Shown: piece after piece, positions 1 through 11,828 of the stretch
Position numbering within the stretch: position 1 is the stretch's first letter
Layout of the letters: every line of letters begins with the position of its first letter
From: Paguma larvata
Taxonomy: Eukaryota > Chordata > Mammalia > Carnivora > Viverridae
Assembly: GCA_030068075.1 (NCBI GenBank)
Contig: CM057826.1
Coordinates: 110,215,746-110,279,745, forward strand
Length of the DNA stretch: 64,000 nt
Reading direction: 5' to 3'
The notes under the pieces: generated by a model
What the model saw: only the letters and a program-made list of their open reading frames with translations
What the model was told of the DNA's origin: nothing
The model's database searches: none
Position numbers and translations under genes: made by a program

Positions 1-113
1 GTAGCAAATCCCAACCTCCTTAAAACGCGTTTGCGGCATTTGAGCTCATCCATTTGTAAGACAGTTCTTGCTTTCTTCAGTTCTCGCTTTGCGGATTTAA
101 TATCTATTGCAAT
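1..113 (-). CDS. MTREX: MTREX exon n, arch stalk / helical bundle, cut by window edge
   Basis: At least 113 nt of exon are present, encoding IAIDIKSAKRELKKARTVLQ then MDELKCRKRVLRRLGFA and two bases of a further threonine codon. This is the basic helix leading into the C-terminal ratchet bundle. The acceptor is TTTCATATGCCTTAG|ATT. The exon continues past base 1, so its donor and true length are not visible. Confidence 0.95.
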   Translation of the reverse strand, partial: MAIDIKSAKRELKKARTVLQMDELKCRKRVLRRLGFA

Positions 114-734
114 CTAAGGCATATGAAAGTATAAAGGAAGTTCAATAAAGTGAACAAAGTAAAATGAAATTTACTCATGTAATGAAATAAATAGAAAATC
201 TTTTATAAGGATACCTTACAAGGATACCTGGAGCTTCTTAGATACTTACTTAGGATATTACAAAAAAGGAATGATACATCTGTAGCTATTAAATACTTGT
301 AGAAATGTTAAATATGTGTAAATATAAAATGTCCATTTGAAAAACTTAAGTCAACTCACAGAGATTTAGGAGTTGATAAAGTTTAAGAAGTTGGGGAACA
401 CAGTATGTTCTTACTTAAATAAGGAGCGAGGAGGAAAGTCTAGAAGGAGAGTTGTACAGGCAGCAGCTAGATAAAGTAACCTACTGGAGGTAGAAAAAGT
501 CAGTGGTAAATTAGGATAGGCTTTCCCAAGACAAGATTTCCTAAGGTTAGGGCTTCGAGCTCAGAAAAAGACTGGCAAAAAGAAAATTTTAGGGAATGGA
601 AGTTAAAATTCAAAGATTCTGGGATTTTGAGGATCATTTATTAAGATTCAATTGAGGAGCAGAAATGACAGAGACAATGACAGCGGTCAGTAACGGATAT
701 TTACTGACAGCTAACTATGCACCCTATTTTCAGT

Positions 735-946
735 CCTTTACATTATTTATTTTTTTAAAAATGTTTATTTGAGAGAGAGTGAGTGCATGGGGGGGGGGGC
801 GAGAGACAGGGAGAGAGACTCTCAAGCAGACTCTGTACTGTCAGTGCAGAGCCTGATGGTGGATTTGATCCCATGAACCATGAGATCATGATCTGAGCTG
901 AAATCAAGAGTTGAACATTTAAGTGACTGAGCCGCCCAGGTGCCGC
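735..946 (-). repeat. Can-SINE
   Basis: Minus-strand tRNA-Lys SINE: T-rich tail at left, GAGAGAGAGTGAGTG, and head complement TGAGCCGCCCAGGTGCC at right. Flanks share ACATTA. Contains a 10-base G-run at 790-799. Confidence 0.9.
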
Positions 947-964
947 TACATTACTTCATTTAAT

Positions 965-1045
965 TCATATACATATATATAGCAATATTGATTTATATAT
1001 ATATATAAAATATATGTATATACCAATATATATATATATATAGCA
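965..1045. repeat. TA-rich microsatellite
   Basis: Runs of ATATAT interrupted by AGCAATAT, between the MIR halves. Confidence 0.9.
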
Positions 1046-2099
1046 ATATATAACGTAGGTACCTAATACTAAATCTGAATTTTACAAGGATAAAAATCTG
1101 AGACAGAGATTACTAAGTAAACTGGTCAAAAATCATAGAGCTAGTGATTAATAAAGATGGGATTCAACCACTCTGTCAGCCTTCAGAATCCAAACTCCTA
1201 AAGGTTGTTTACACTGCTATGAATGAATGTGTTGTCATAGAGCTATGAGGATAAAAAGAGTGCTTTCTATGCTAGACAACTTTCTGCTACCTAGCATAAC
1301 TCATCAGGTCTATTACACAAAAAAAGTTGGTTTTCTAAAGTTTCTTTGATTGAGGAAGTCCATATCTTTGAAGGAGGATGTCCTCTTGAGGATGACCTCA
1401 AAGAGCAGAAGACTAATAAGTACTCAGAGGCATATAAAGCTTACCAGTTATTGGAGAGCCCACTATTAAAGATTTTTTTCCTCAATAATTTTTATTGAAA
1501 TGTATTTTGGATATACTGAGTTTAATAAAATATTATTAAAATTATTTCACTTTCTTTTCACTTTTTAAAATGAGGTTACTAAAGATTTTAAAATTATATA
1601 TGCAGCATGCATTATATTTCTATTATATGACAATGATGCTTCTTAAAATAACAGACACCCATGTCTGTAAAAGCATGGATATATAGTAATACGAGCTTTT
1701 CTTCCACAAAAGTGAGACCAGCTTTTCTCCTTCCTAATAAATCTGTAAATACATTTACGATACATTTTGCAAAGACTATGTAAAAAGATCTTTTTAACAC
1801 CCATGTTGATTTGCATGATATGGATATGTGTAACATCTAATTCTCTACTGATGAAACACTGAGGTTGTTTTTACATTTCGTTTGCTTTTTCAGACAATGC
1901 TACAAGAACATATATGTACTACCTCACCTTGGAGTCTCAACTCCTAGAAGCAGAAAAGGTTGGTCAGGTGTGAGCACTTAAAGTGATGACAGCTGAGGGA
2001 TCAGATTTTTGAAAGCTTCTTAGGCAGGGTTAAGGGATGTGAAATTTATCCTTCAGTCACTAGGAGGCCATAAAAAGACTTGTTTCCCTCCCCTCAACT

Positions 2100-2660
2100 G
2101 TAACTTTATAGTTTTCTTTCATTATACAACGTTATAGAAGCACATTACAGATAATTAGAGAGGAAAAACAAGAAGAAAAAAACTCTACTAAAATCTCAGT
2201 GCCCAAACACAACCACCTAAGGTTTTCCTTTTTGTCTTTTTGGCGTACGTTTTTTTTATTTTTTTATTTTTCTTATTTTTGAGAGACCTAGAGACAGTGT
2301 GAGCAGGGGAAGAGCAGAGAGAGAGGGAGATACAGAATTTGAAGCAGGCTCCAGGCTCTGAGCCATCAGCACAGAGCCCGATGCGGGGCTCAAACTCACA
2401 CTGTGAGATCATGACCTGAGCTGAAGTCGGCCGCTTAACCAACTGAGCCAGCCAGGCGCCCCTGGTGTACGTTTTTATTTTTGCTAAATTATAATCATGG
2501 TCCACATCAACTTTGGATCCTACTTTTTACATTTACTGCTCTTGCACAAGCGTTTTTCCATGTACTGTTAGGTTTTCACAACAAGTTTATTTAGTCAGTC
2601 CCTCTGCCAGACACGAAGGCCTGTTTCATTTACGTCTGAGTAGGTCAGATAACGCCACTC
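2100..2660 (-). mobile_element. Old LINE-1 (L1M-like) fragment split by a SINE
   Basis: ATCTCAGTGCCCAAACACAA and GCACAAGCGTTTTTCCATGT resemble the complement of old L1M 3' UTR sequence. A Can-SINE at 2254-2462 divides it. Family assignment is by recalled resemblance only. Confidence 0.45.
2254..2462 (-). repeat. Can-SINE
   Basis: Minus-strand SINE ending GAGCCAGCCAGGCGCCCC. Flanked by near-identical GGCGTACGTTTTT and GGTGTACGTTTTT, a target-site duplication. Confidence 0.93.
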
Positions 2661-3435
2661 TCTGTGGCTGCACCACTTTCTCTGTGGATGCTTTCCAGTC
2701 ATCACTCAACCAAGCTCAAGTTTCTTGGTTCTTGTGTTGTTCAAGTGTTGACGGTGACTCTCTGGTGGAAACAAAGACTGTAAATGTAAGGAGGAGGGAG
2801 ACGGTGCAACAGTCCCAGTGAGAGATGAACAGGCCGGATCACGAGTATCCTCGCAGAAGTTACTAACTCTTTTGGTTTCTCAGTTTCCTCATCTTGAGCA
2901 GTACCTTCACGGTGGACCAGAGCACGGTGCACTACACGTCCACTGAGAACACAGCTGCTGCACCCCACCGCAGCACAGGGCCCCATTATGTTGGTTCACA
3001 GAAAGCTAGAAAGACTGTTGTAAAACTGTGAACTAAACATACTACTCTGTTAAGGCAAGAAGTTTCCACTCACACGCTTGTTCAATAAATGCTAGATATC
3101 TATTTTATAAAGAGATCATTTGGGATATGGGAGAGTACAAATAAGCTAAAATGAAATGGCTGATCCTAAAGAGTTTAAAATAATAGTTTGTGAAACAGGA
3201 AGACTCATGTGATAAAAGTGGCACGTGATAAAAGCTAAAAATGATTAATAGCAAGGAGCTATAAGTTTGAAGGAAGAAGGAACATTTCGATAGTACAAAA
3301 GATTCTAGTTGAAAAGAGTATGTAGTGGAAAGGAATGTCTTCACTTTAAAAGGCTTTTCCTAAATTCATTATTCACAATGGCTAAGCTTTTCTGGTTAGA
3401 GACTAAAGCTAATTACCCTAAACGCTGAGCTATTA

Positions 3436-4165
3436 CAACTTCATACCACTAGGAAGGCTATAATCAAAAACACAGACAATAACAAGTGTTGGTGAGAACA
3501 CAGAGAAATAAGAGCTTTCATAAATTGCTGGTAAGAATGTAAAGTGGTATAGCCACTTGGGGAAAAAGTCAGCAGTTTCTCAAAAGGTTAAACAAAGACT
3601 TACTATATGATCCAGGAATTCTACCCAATTCCACTCAGGAGGAATAAAAACATATCCAACACAAAACCTGTACATAAATGTTAGTAGCAGAATTACTCAA
3701 AATAGTCAAAACGTGGAAAAACCCCAAACATCTATTATCGGCTGAATTGTTAAACAAAATGTGGTATATCCACACAATGGAATATTTTTCAGTCATAAAA
3801 AGCAATAGAGTACTAATTCATGGCTACAGCATGGACGAACCTTGAAGACATTATGCTAAGTGGAGAAAGCAAGACGCACAAGGCCGCATGTTGGAGGATT
3901 TTACTTGCATGAAATCTCCAGGACAGGCAAACTGACAGAGGCAGAAAGGAGATTTGTAGCGGCCAGGGGCGGGAAGATGGAGGAAATACAGAGTGACTGC
4001 CTACTGGTATGAGGTTTCTTTTTGGGGTGATGGAAATGCTCTGGAATTGTGACAGTGGTATGCTTGCAGTTATCTGTAAATATACTAGAAATCACTTTAT
4101 TGTGTGCTCTAAAAGGGTAAATATTATGTTACATGAATACTCATTAAAAAAACTGTGAAGAAAAA
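3436..4165 (+). mobile_element. LINE-1 3'-end fragment (5' truncated)
   Basis: Sequence matches the end of L1 ORF2 and 3' UTR: ACCACTAGGAAGGCTATAAT, then GGTAAGAATGTAAAGTGGTA, TATGATCCAGGAATTCTACC and AATATTTTTCAGTCATAAAA, ending with a short A-run. Typical 5'-truncated insertion, antisense to MTREX. Confidence 0.85.
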
Positions 4166-4343
4166 CCATCAAATACCAAATTATAAAAGCTTGTCTTGCT
4201 TTAAGAGTTGATGGTCTCCTTAAAAGACAGGTAGATATTCCCCTGTGTTAGCTGATGAAACCAAGAGGAAAAGAAAAAACACACATTCACCTATTTACTG
4301 AAATACATAGAATTTTATGATACAAACTAAGTTTCTGCCGTAC

Positions 4344-4532
4344 CTGTGCTTTTTTTTCACAAAGAGTATACACCGTTTCCAAATTTGGATCATTGTGAAG
4401 TGGATGAGAATACATCCTATGTTCAAAAGCCTCTACTTTCTGGATGACTTTTTTCAGCCCTTGATCTTGAATGCCCATATCGTCAATAGGATCTAATAAG
4501 GGAACACCATCAGGAAAACGTTTCTGAACTTC
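4344..4532 (-). CDS. MTREX: MTREX exon m, return arch stalk (about residues 765-827)
   Basis: This 189-nt phase-0 exon encodes EVQKRFPDGVPLLDPIDDMG, IQDQGLKKVIQKVEAFEHRM, YSHPLHNDPNLETVYTLCEK and KAQ. This is the conserved segment returning from the KOW domain toward the helical bundle. The acceptor is TTTTTTGTTTCAG|GAA and the donor is GCACAG|GTACGG. Confidence 0.97.
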
Positions 4533-4789
4533 CTGAAACAAAAAATTTAAAATTCATTTTTTCATTTTATAGGAAAAATTATTTAAGACTAAATAAATAC
4601 TTTCTTCTATGTTTTTCTGTGCACAAACTCATAGAAAAATGCACTTAAACTGAACTGCACTTTTCTGCTGCTGCGTTCAGTTTTGAAACTCCTTTTGAAT
4701 CATACTATGATTTACCTGATACAAGGATGCGTTAAATTTATTAATAATTTTAGTATTTAGAGTTGAAAAGTTCTGAGTGTGGTACAACT

Positions 4790-4935
4790 TACTGATAAAC
4801 GCATTATTGTACATTTAAGTTGTCGTAACCTTTCACTGTTATAAATAATCCTATATTAAACAACACAAGTGTAAACGTTTTTCAATTTTCTCATTATTTC
4901 CTTGGGGCTGATTTCTAGGTTTGGGGGGGGGGCGC
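4790..4935 (-). mobile_element. Old LINE-1 (L1M-like) fragment
   Basis: CACTGTTATAAATAATCCTA, CAAGTGTAAACG and ATTATTTCCTTGGGGCTGAT follow the complement of an old L1M 3' UTR. Ends in a G-run at 4922-4932. Confidence 0.5.
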
Positions 4936-5798
4936 AGGGAGGGCACTACTAAGTTGAAAGACATAAATTTTTTAAAGGGTCCAGATTTTATCATTAATTT
5001 TGTGTGTGTCTGTGTGGTTTTTTTTTTTTTTTTTACATGATTTAATTGTTAAATATAACGAGCCTCTGAGTTTATAGAAGGGACAGCTCACTGTAGACTG
5101 GTAGTGCCCTGGGAGACTTTCAGGGTCTTGGGATAGGCCTTAAAGATAAAATAGAATTTGGTGAGTTTGGGATCAAAAAAACAACAACAACAAAGAACAG
5201 GTTATCCACATAAAAATTCTATAAAACTGTCAAGAGAGTTATTCAATTCAGGAAGGCTGCCTACGACCACAGCTTGAATGTTCCTGCTCCACAAGGAAAG
5301 CATCCTGTTTATCTTTGTTTCCTCGAATTCTAGTACAGAGCCTTTGCTGCACAGCAAATGACAATCCAAATGTTTGTTAACCAAATAACAAACAAAATTC
5401 CTTTTTCTCCCCCTACTGGAAAATAAATTTCTAAAATGCCATAATTTTTCTCATTGAAAATAAAACTAAAAAAATAGTTAAAAGTCCTGGCACATGATTT
5501 TATACATAAAATTTTTAATGCAATCTAGTTATTTTTACTCAATAAATAAAGCAAAACATATTTTCCACAAAATAGTAGCCATGTTTTCCTCTGTGAGTTA
5601 TCCTTTACTTCTCGCTTTTGGTGTATATTCAAGGAGTGGACAATCTGTACAAAAATCATGAACTTCCACTATTGTCAGTGTTTACAGTTTTTTTTTAAAG
5701 AAAGCAATATATTTTAAAGCATTTAAGCTGCCTTGTTATAAATTCTATTTATCTTTACATAAAATTTATACTGAAATGTATAAAATTAATATATGTAC

Positions 5799-5909
5799 CT
5801 GTATTGATTTTAACACACTCTGCCTGTTATCTACTGGTCGAAGGTCTTTAGGAATATAAAGTCTGACACTGCTGATAGCGGACAGGAGGTGCACCAACAC
5901 TGGAACAAC
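5799..5909 (-). CDS. MTREX: MTREX exon l, KOW end (about residues 728-764)
   Basis: This 111-nt phase-0 exon encodes VVPVLVHLLSAISSVRLYIP then KDLRPVDNRQSVLKSIQ. It closes the KOW fold and starts the return stalk of the arch. The acceptor is TTTCTTGGTAG|GTT and the donor is ATACAG|GTACAT. The upstream intron is the longest in the window, 19 kb, and contains two large LINE-1 copies. Confidence 0.97.
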
Positions 5910-6189
5910 CTACCAAGAAAAAGTTACAGAATACTACAATTAAAACTGCACATTTTCAAACTCTGCCACTTCCCAAATTTAGCTTGAATCCTTATAACGA
6001 AGCTGCATTTACAACTGGTGACACATGATTAAGTAGGTAATAATCACTGTGGAAGTTAACACTTTCAAAGGTCCAAATTCATCAGTGTATTGTTCTCAAT
6101 GTCTATCCTTATTCTGATCACTACTAAAAAAACAACTGTCATTGGCTTGTTGGGAACAAATATATTCATAATGTTTTATTGAATAAAAT

Positions 6190-6405
6190 GGTATAGCAGT
6201 TGAGCAGAGTTTCTAGAATCAAGACTGCCTGGGTTTTGATTCAGTTTTCTGCTAGTTTTGAGACCTTGAGGAAGTCGCCTAAATATCTTAGGCTTCATTC
6301 TTCCCATTTTAAAAATGGAGATGAAATTACATCTATCTCATTAAACTATTGTGAGAATTAAATGAAACAATGCATGTAAAGTATTTTAAAATAGTGCCTA
6401 AGCAC
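6190..6405 (+). repeat. MIR, nearly complete
   Basis: CAAGACTGCCTGGGTTTTGA, GAGACCTTGAGGAAGTCGCC and ATTGTGAGAATTAAATGA follow the MIR core in order. Intronic, upstream in coordinate terms of a Can-SINE. Confidence 0.85.
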
Positions 6406-6511
6406 CTTTAAAAAATGTTTAGTGTAAAAGCTAAAAGAGCACAGATCATATTCAAATACCAAAGAGAAAAGAAAGAAAAAATGAGAAAGTTTGTATTGTT
6501 TAAAGCAGACA

Positions 6512-6705
6512 GGGGTGCCTGGGTGGCTCAGTTGGTTGAGCGTCTGACTTCAGCTCAGGTCATGATCTCACGGCTTATGGGTTTGAGCTCCACGTTGGGC
6601 TCTGTGCTGACAGCCCAGAGCCTGCAGCCTGCTTTGGATTCTGTGTGTGTCTCTCTCTCTGCCCCTCCCCCATCTCTCTCTAAAAAATAAACATTAAAAA
6701 AAAAA
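6512..6705 (+). repeat. Can-SINE
   Basis: Head GGGGTGCCTGGGTGGCTCAG, CT-rich middle, A-tail; flanked by AAAGCAGACA on both sides. Confidence 0.93.
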
Positions 6706-7098
6706 AAAGCAGACAACTACGACTTATTTGAAAACAACCAAAATAATAACACAACAAACTGTCCATTGTATTTTCTCAACTAGATCTTTCCAACTGTTCA
6801 TAGCGTACCATCTGTGCTCTTCCTTTTCCTAGTTAAGACTTTGGGGTTTTGGGGAGTGTTTTTCCTTCTACCTCCCTTTCTCCTCCTCCTCCTATGTTAA
6901 CCATTCAAAATTAATTTGCGGATAACATGTCACTTCACCTCATCAGCAAATACTTCATCATGTATCTTCCAAGAATAAGCACATTCTCTGGCATTACCCC
7001 ATTATATCATAAAAATCTAACAATGTAATCAAATATACAGATCATACTCAAATTTCCCCAAGTGACTCGCTAATGCCCTATATAGATACTACCACCAG

Positions 7099-7260
7099 TT
7101 TTATTTATTTTTGGCGGGAGGGAAAGAGAGACAGAATGAATCTCAAGCAGACTTGGCAGGATTAGCGTGGAGCCTGATGCAGTACTTGAACTCATGGAAC
7201 CGAGAGATCATAACGTGAGCCAAAACCGAGCTGACACCTAACTGACTGAGCCACCCAGGT
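7099..7260 (-). repeat. Can-SINE, shortened
   Basis: Minus-strand SINE with complement head TGAGCCACCCAGGTA; flanked by repeats of AGATACTACCACCA. Confidence 0.88.
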
Positions 7261-8039
7261 ACTACCAGATACTACCACCACTTTTAGATCTAGGATCCAG
7301 CCAGGAATCATTTCATGCATTTAGTAATCAAGTCTTTTTAGTCTTTTTAAATCTAGAATACTACATACTTTGTATTTATGGAATTGACATTGTTATATAA
7401 TTTCAAATTTTTGAAAAGTTACAAGAATAGAACAAAGAGCTTCATAAACTTTTATTCAGATTCACCAGTTATTCACATTTTCCCCATCTGCTTTATCATT
7501 CTCTCTCCCCACACACATACCATATCCACAGTACAAGTATTAAAAAAGGGAAATTTAATGTTGATACAATATTAACTAATCTATAATTCATATTAATATT
7601 TCATCTACTTCTCTAATAATGCCTTTTATACCACCACTCCATGTGTCCAAATTAGGATGATGAATTATTTTTAGTTGTAATAATCCTTTATTTTACTTTA
7701 ATCTGGACAGTTTCTCTTTTTTTGTGCTGCTCAGGACACTGACATTTTTGAATAGGCTAATTATTTTATGGACACCTTTGTCTCATTATGAGGACTCATG
7801 AGATTCAGGATATGAATTTTTGGCAAAAATTATGTTTTTTTGTTCTTCCTGTCCATTGGTCAACATTACTGATATTAATTTTTATGATTTGATTCAAGTG
7901 GTTATCACTAACATTCTCTACTTACTTACTACTTTTCCCTTTACAATTAATAAGAAACTTATGGGGAGATTCATTACTTTGTAAATATCCCATCCCTCAT
8001 TTAAACTTTTAACTCACTAGTTTTAGGATCCATGGAAAT

Positions 8040-8259
8040 TTTTTTTTTAATTTTTTAATGTTTGTTTATTTTTGAGACAGAGAGAGACAGAGTGTGAGCA
8101 GGGGAGGGGCAGAGAGAGAGAGACACACAGAATTCGAAGCAGGCTTCAGGCTCTGAGTTGTCAGCACAGAGCCTGATGCGGGGCTTGAACCCACAAACTG
8201 CGAGATCATGACCTGAGCTAAAGTCGGATGCTTAACTGACTGAGCCACCTAGGTGCCCC
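8040..8259 (-). repeat. Can-SINE
   Basis: Minus-strand SINE ending GAGCCACCTAGGTGCCCC; flanked by AGGATCCATGGA on both sides. Confidence 0.94.
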
Positions 8260-8341
8260 AGGATCCATGGATTATTCTTGACTGAGTCAGTTATTTGTGG
8301 TAGATGCCTAATGGTGACTTTTCTAACATATACATTCCTTC

Positions 8342-8422
8342 TATATTCTATCTATCCATCCATCCATCCATCCATCCATCCATCTATCACCTACTTACCT
8401 ACCTACCTACCTACCTACCTCA
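8342..8422 (+). repeat. Compound tetranucleotide microsatellite
   Basis: About eight CATC units are followed by about eight CTAC units with a few interruptions. Confidence 0.95.
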
Positions 8423-8818
8423 GTATGGATTTGTGGATGGTTACTTTCACTTGATTATAATTCTTTAATATAATTATTTTATTCTCAAATTGTCAATTTC
8501 ATGTTTAAATAAGACATTATGAGGGCCGAACTGGTTACTGAACCAGCAGTTTGTGACTCATGAAAACCTAAATGCACTGTCTGAATGGGAAGAGAACATT
8601 GACATGTATGTACATAATTCAAAATGTCAGAAAACTACAAAATAATTCACGTGGCTTTAGAAAGAAAGTATATGCTTTGTGTACCTGAAATTGAATTCAT
8701 TAAGCACAAGCATTGGAAAGTTTCCTTGGGAGGAAAAAAACATACACCATTTAGTGAAGATTGGTTCAGAAGCAAGAAAGAAACTGCTCAACTTCTTTTT
8801 ATTAAAAATAATTTTTTT

Positions 8819-9032
8819 GGGGCGCCTGGGTGGCTCAGTCGGTTGAGCAGCCGACTTCGGCTAGGGTCACGATCTCATGGTCTGTGACTTCGAGCCCCAC
8901 ATCGGGCTCTGTGCGGATGGCTCATCAGAGCCTGGAGACTGCTTCAGATTCTGTGTCTCCCTCTCTCTGCCCTTCCCCTGCTCACGCTCTATCTCTATGT
9001 CTCTCAAAAATAAATAAACGTTAAAAAAAAAA
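8819..9032 (+). repeat. Can-SINE, first of three in a row
   Basis: Head GGGGCGCCTGGGTGGCTCAG with tail AATAAATAAACGTTAAAAAA; directly followed by an opposite-strand SINE. Confidence 0.93.
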
Positions 9033-9256
9033 TTTTTTTTAATAATTTTTTAAAAATGGTTATTTATTTTTAAGACCAGGAGAGAGAGTGTGAGCAGAGG
9101 AAGGGCAGAGACAGAGGGAGACACAGAATCTGAAGCAGGCTCCAGGCTCTGAGCTGTCAGCACAGAGCCTATCACAGGGCTCGAAGTCATGGACTACGAG
9201 ATCATGACTTGAGCTGAAGTTGGATGCTTCAACGACTAAGCCACCCAGGTGCCCCT
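9033..9256 (-). repeat. Can-SINE, second of three in a row
   Basis: Minus-strand SINE ending AAGCCACCCAGGTGCCCC; tail-to-tail with the preceding SINE. Confidence 0.92.
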
Positions 9257-9470
9257 TAATCTTTTTAAATGTTTATTTATGTTCAAGAGACACAGAGAGA
9301 CAGCACAAGTGGGGGAGGGGCAGAGACAGAGGGAGACACAGAATCCGAAACAGGCTCCAGGCTCTAGGCTGTCAGCACACAACCCTACGTGGGACTTCAA
9401 CCCATGACCTGTGTAATCATGACCTGAGCCAAAGTCGGCACTCAACCAACTGAGCCACCTAGGTGCCCCC
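9257..9470 (-). repeat. Can-SINE, third of three in a row
   Basis: Minus-strand SINE, T-rich tail directly after the previous head, ending GAGCCACCTAGGTGCCCC. Confidence 0.92.
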
Positions 9471-9858
9471 CAAATGCTCAATTTCTAATGCAGTTTCCTA
9501 TAATACACTCTATCGCAAATGGTCAGCTCTCACATTAATGACAAGAAAGACACTATATAGTCACTCCTACACCTGTTTCCTTTAAGTACAAACAAAGGAA
9601 GATCCTAAGACTTAAGTTCTGTACATAAGAAGTTAAATGCTTAAAAACCATTGAACAGTTGCCAGAAAATGAAAAATCTCTACACACACACAGATGTAAA
9701 AACATATAATATTTGTATTAGAGTAGTTTGCCCAACTCTCTAACCCCGATAATCTTATAAAGTAACTTAGGATTCAGGTTTATCACGACACAATATTGGT
9801 TTATATAAATCCAAATAATCATGTGGGCACTTAATGCAAACTTGTTTGCATACTATTC

Positions 9859-9881
9859 CTATTGGTATTGAATACCAATAG
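9859..9881. repeat. Perfect short palindrome
   Basis: Arms CTATTGGTATT and AATACCAATAG are exact inverted copies around a single G. Function unknown. Confidence 0.9.
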
Positions 9882-11677
9882 TAGGAACAGACCTTTCAAA
9901 TCTTTAAGTTTGCCATAAATCAGTTTCCCCTTTTAAGATAAGCAAGTGAGGGTGGAGGAGTTAAGACAGCAAAGAAGGAGGGGGACTCTGGGGTTTTATC
10001 GTCCTTCAAACACAGTTGTATTGAGGCCAGATCACTTGGAACACCCCAGGAAATCCATCTGTGTTCTGGCAGAAGGATCTCCACAGTTGGAGGGAGACCG
10101 TGTATCAGGAGCAAGGTATCTGGAAGTGAACTGGGGTGGGGGTGCGGGGGAATGAAAAACGGCGACTGGGGGAAGGGGAGGGAACCCTTTCTGCGGAGAG
10201 ACAAGAGAGAGAGGGGTTAAAAGAGTGCGGCATTGGGTTCACACAAGAGGAAAACCTCTCTGGGCCATGGACTGGGGGGCGAGAAGTACTGAGTGTCACA
10301 GGTTTTTTTGCAAACAGCGTGTGGAGCTCTAACTTGGAGGTTTTGGAAGTGCACGACTTTCTCCAAGGCAGAGTTGTGGTGTCCACTCCTGGGGAGGAAA
10401 GAGCTGGCCCCAGAGGGCACAGCATGGCCTAAAACTCTCAGGTGCACAAGGAGAGAAAACATTCCCCTTCCTGGACTACTTTCGGAAGAGAGTATATTGC
10501 CTCTCCAAAGACAGAAGACCCTGTAAGTGCCAGGCAAAGGCCCTTCACTAGCAGGGCAAAGAGGCGCGCCCAGAGGGGATATAACCTTATTGCTGCTTTT
10601 AGGCGTGCTACGCCATACATACATTCTGCACAGGGCACAGGTGTAGGAATGTTTTTCTGGGACAAAGGACATCAGACACAGTGTGGAGAGGCTCTATTCT
10701 GAAGGAGGGGGGCAGTCTGCCGGGTGCAGGTCCTTTTCAGAGTCTGAGTTTTGAATCCCAGCCATGCACCAAAGAAAAAAATGCAAGACAATGTGGCACA
10801 GGACGAGCTGACTGCCCTGGCCACACCGTGAAAGACGCCTGAAGGAAGGGGGTTGTGGGGTGAGATCCTGGTAGAGGGATGAGAGACTGAGGTAGTGTCA
10901 TTTTCGCCGCCAGAACCAACATGGTGGAACTTTAGAGAACAGCACAGCAGCGCCTAGGGGAGGCAGCACTCACTTACACTGAACCCAGTCCACCCTGTGA
11001 CTAACATCTGCTTATTTACTGGGGCAAGACTGATTCTGATCCAGCGCAGTGGGCCTCTCCTCTAGAAGACCAGCACAGCCAGCACCCGACGTGCACCAAG
11101 TGTACTGAAAATTGCATGCTTCAAAATGACACTCGCAGTTCTGGTGGAAATAGGACCAGTTTTTTCTTTCTTTCTTCATTTTTTTTTTCTTTTGGAATCA
11201 GGTTCACAGTTTATTTTTTTAGTTTCCTTTTTCTTTCTTTTTTTTACTTTCTTTTCTTTGGGAATCATTCTTATAGATTTTATTATTATCTCTTTCATTC
11301 CCTTCCTTTCCTTTTCTCTTTTTTATTTTGGATCACGTCACTCCCCTTTTTCCACCCTTATTATGACAAACAAATGAAAGCACACATAGTTAAAGGTCCA
11401 AACATTTCCCACTGCAAGCAAGGAGGAACTTGGCAGAAGACTGACCCCAGTGGGATACAGCAGCCAAAATTAACAGAGTGCACACAGGATACACCAGAAA
11501 CACTTTCTGAAAGGCCATGCTTCAGACAGTGTATGACCCCTTTTTTTAATAAAGTTTAACTTCCAGGTGCAAGAAAAGTAACAAGTTTTCAAAACATGCA
11601 AAAGACAGAAATTTAGCCAAAATGACAAGATGGAGGAATTCTACCTATAAGAAAAGTGAAGAAGAAAACACAGCCAG

Positions 11678-11828
11678 GGGCGCCTGGGTGGTTCAGTCAA
11701 TTAAGCATCTGACTTAGGCTCAAGTCAGTGTCTCCTTCTCTCTCTGCCCCTTTCCCACTCGTGCTCTGTCTCTCTTTCTCTCTCAAAAATAAATAAACAT
11801 TAAAAAATAAAAAATAAAAAAAAAAGAA
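11678..11828 (+). repeat. Can-SINE with internal deletion
   Basis: The head reaches CTCAAGTCAG then jumps to TGTCTCCTTCTCTC, losing the middle tRNA part. Flanked by GAAAACACAGCCAG / GAAATCACAGCCAG. Inserted in the LINE-1. Confidence 0.9.

Larger units (their letters stand above)
700..1200 (-). repeat. MIR, split by a Can-SINE and a TA repeat
   Basis: Left part ACTGACAGCTAACTATGCAC (about 700-735) and right part AAAATCATAGAGCTAGTGAT with GGGATTCAACC (about 1070-1195) fit one minus-strand MIR. A Can-SINE (735-946) and an AT-dinucleotide expansion (965-1045) now separate them. Confidence 0.6.

Noticed and set aside
6512..6590. tRNA-like promoter boxes
   Set aside because: They are the tRNA-derived head of a SINE; no complete tRNA cloverleaf is present here or at the other heads.
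8342..8422. CRISPR-like regular repeat
   Set aside because: Plain CATC/CTAC microsatellite without spacers, in a mammalian intron.
10105..10702. Cluster of overlapping ORFs of 75-151 codons on both strands
   Set aside because: This is the GC-richer LINE-1 5' UTR; overlap in many frames reflects low stop density, and no domain is recognisable.
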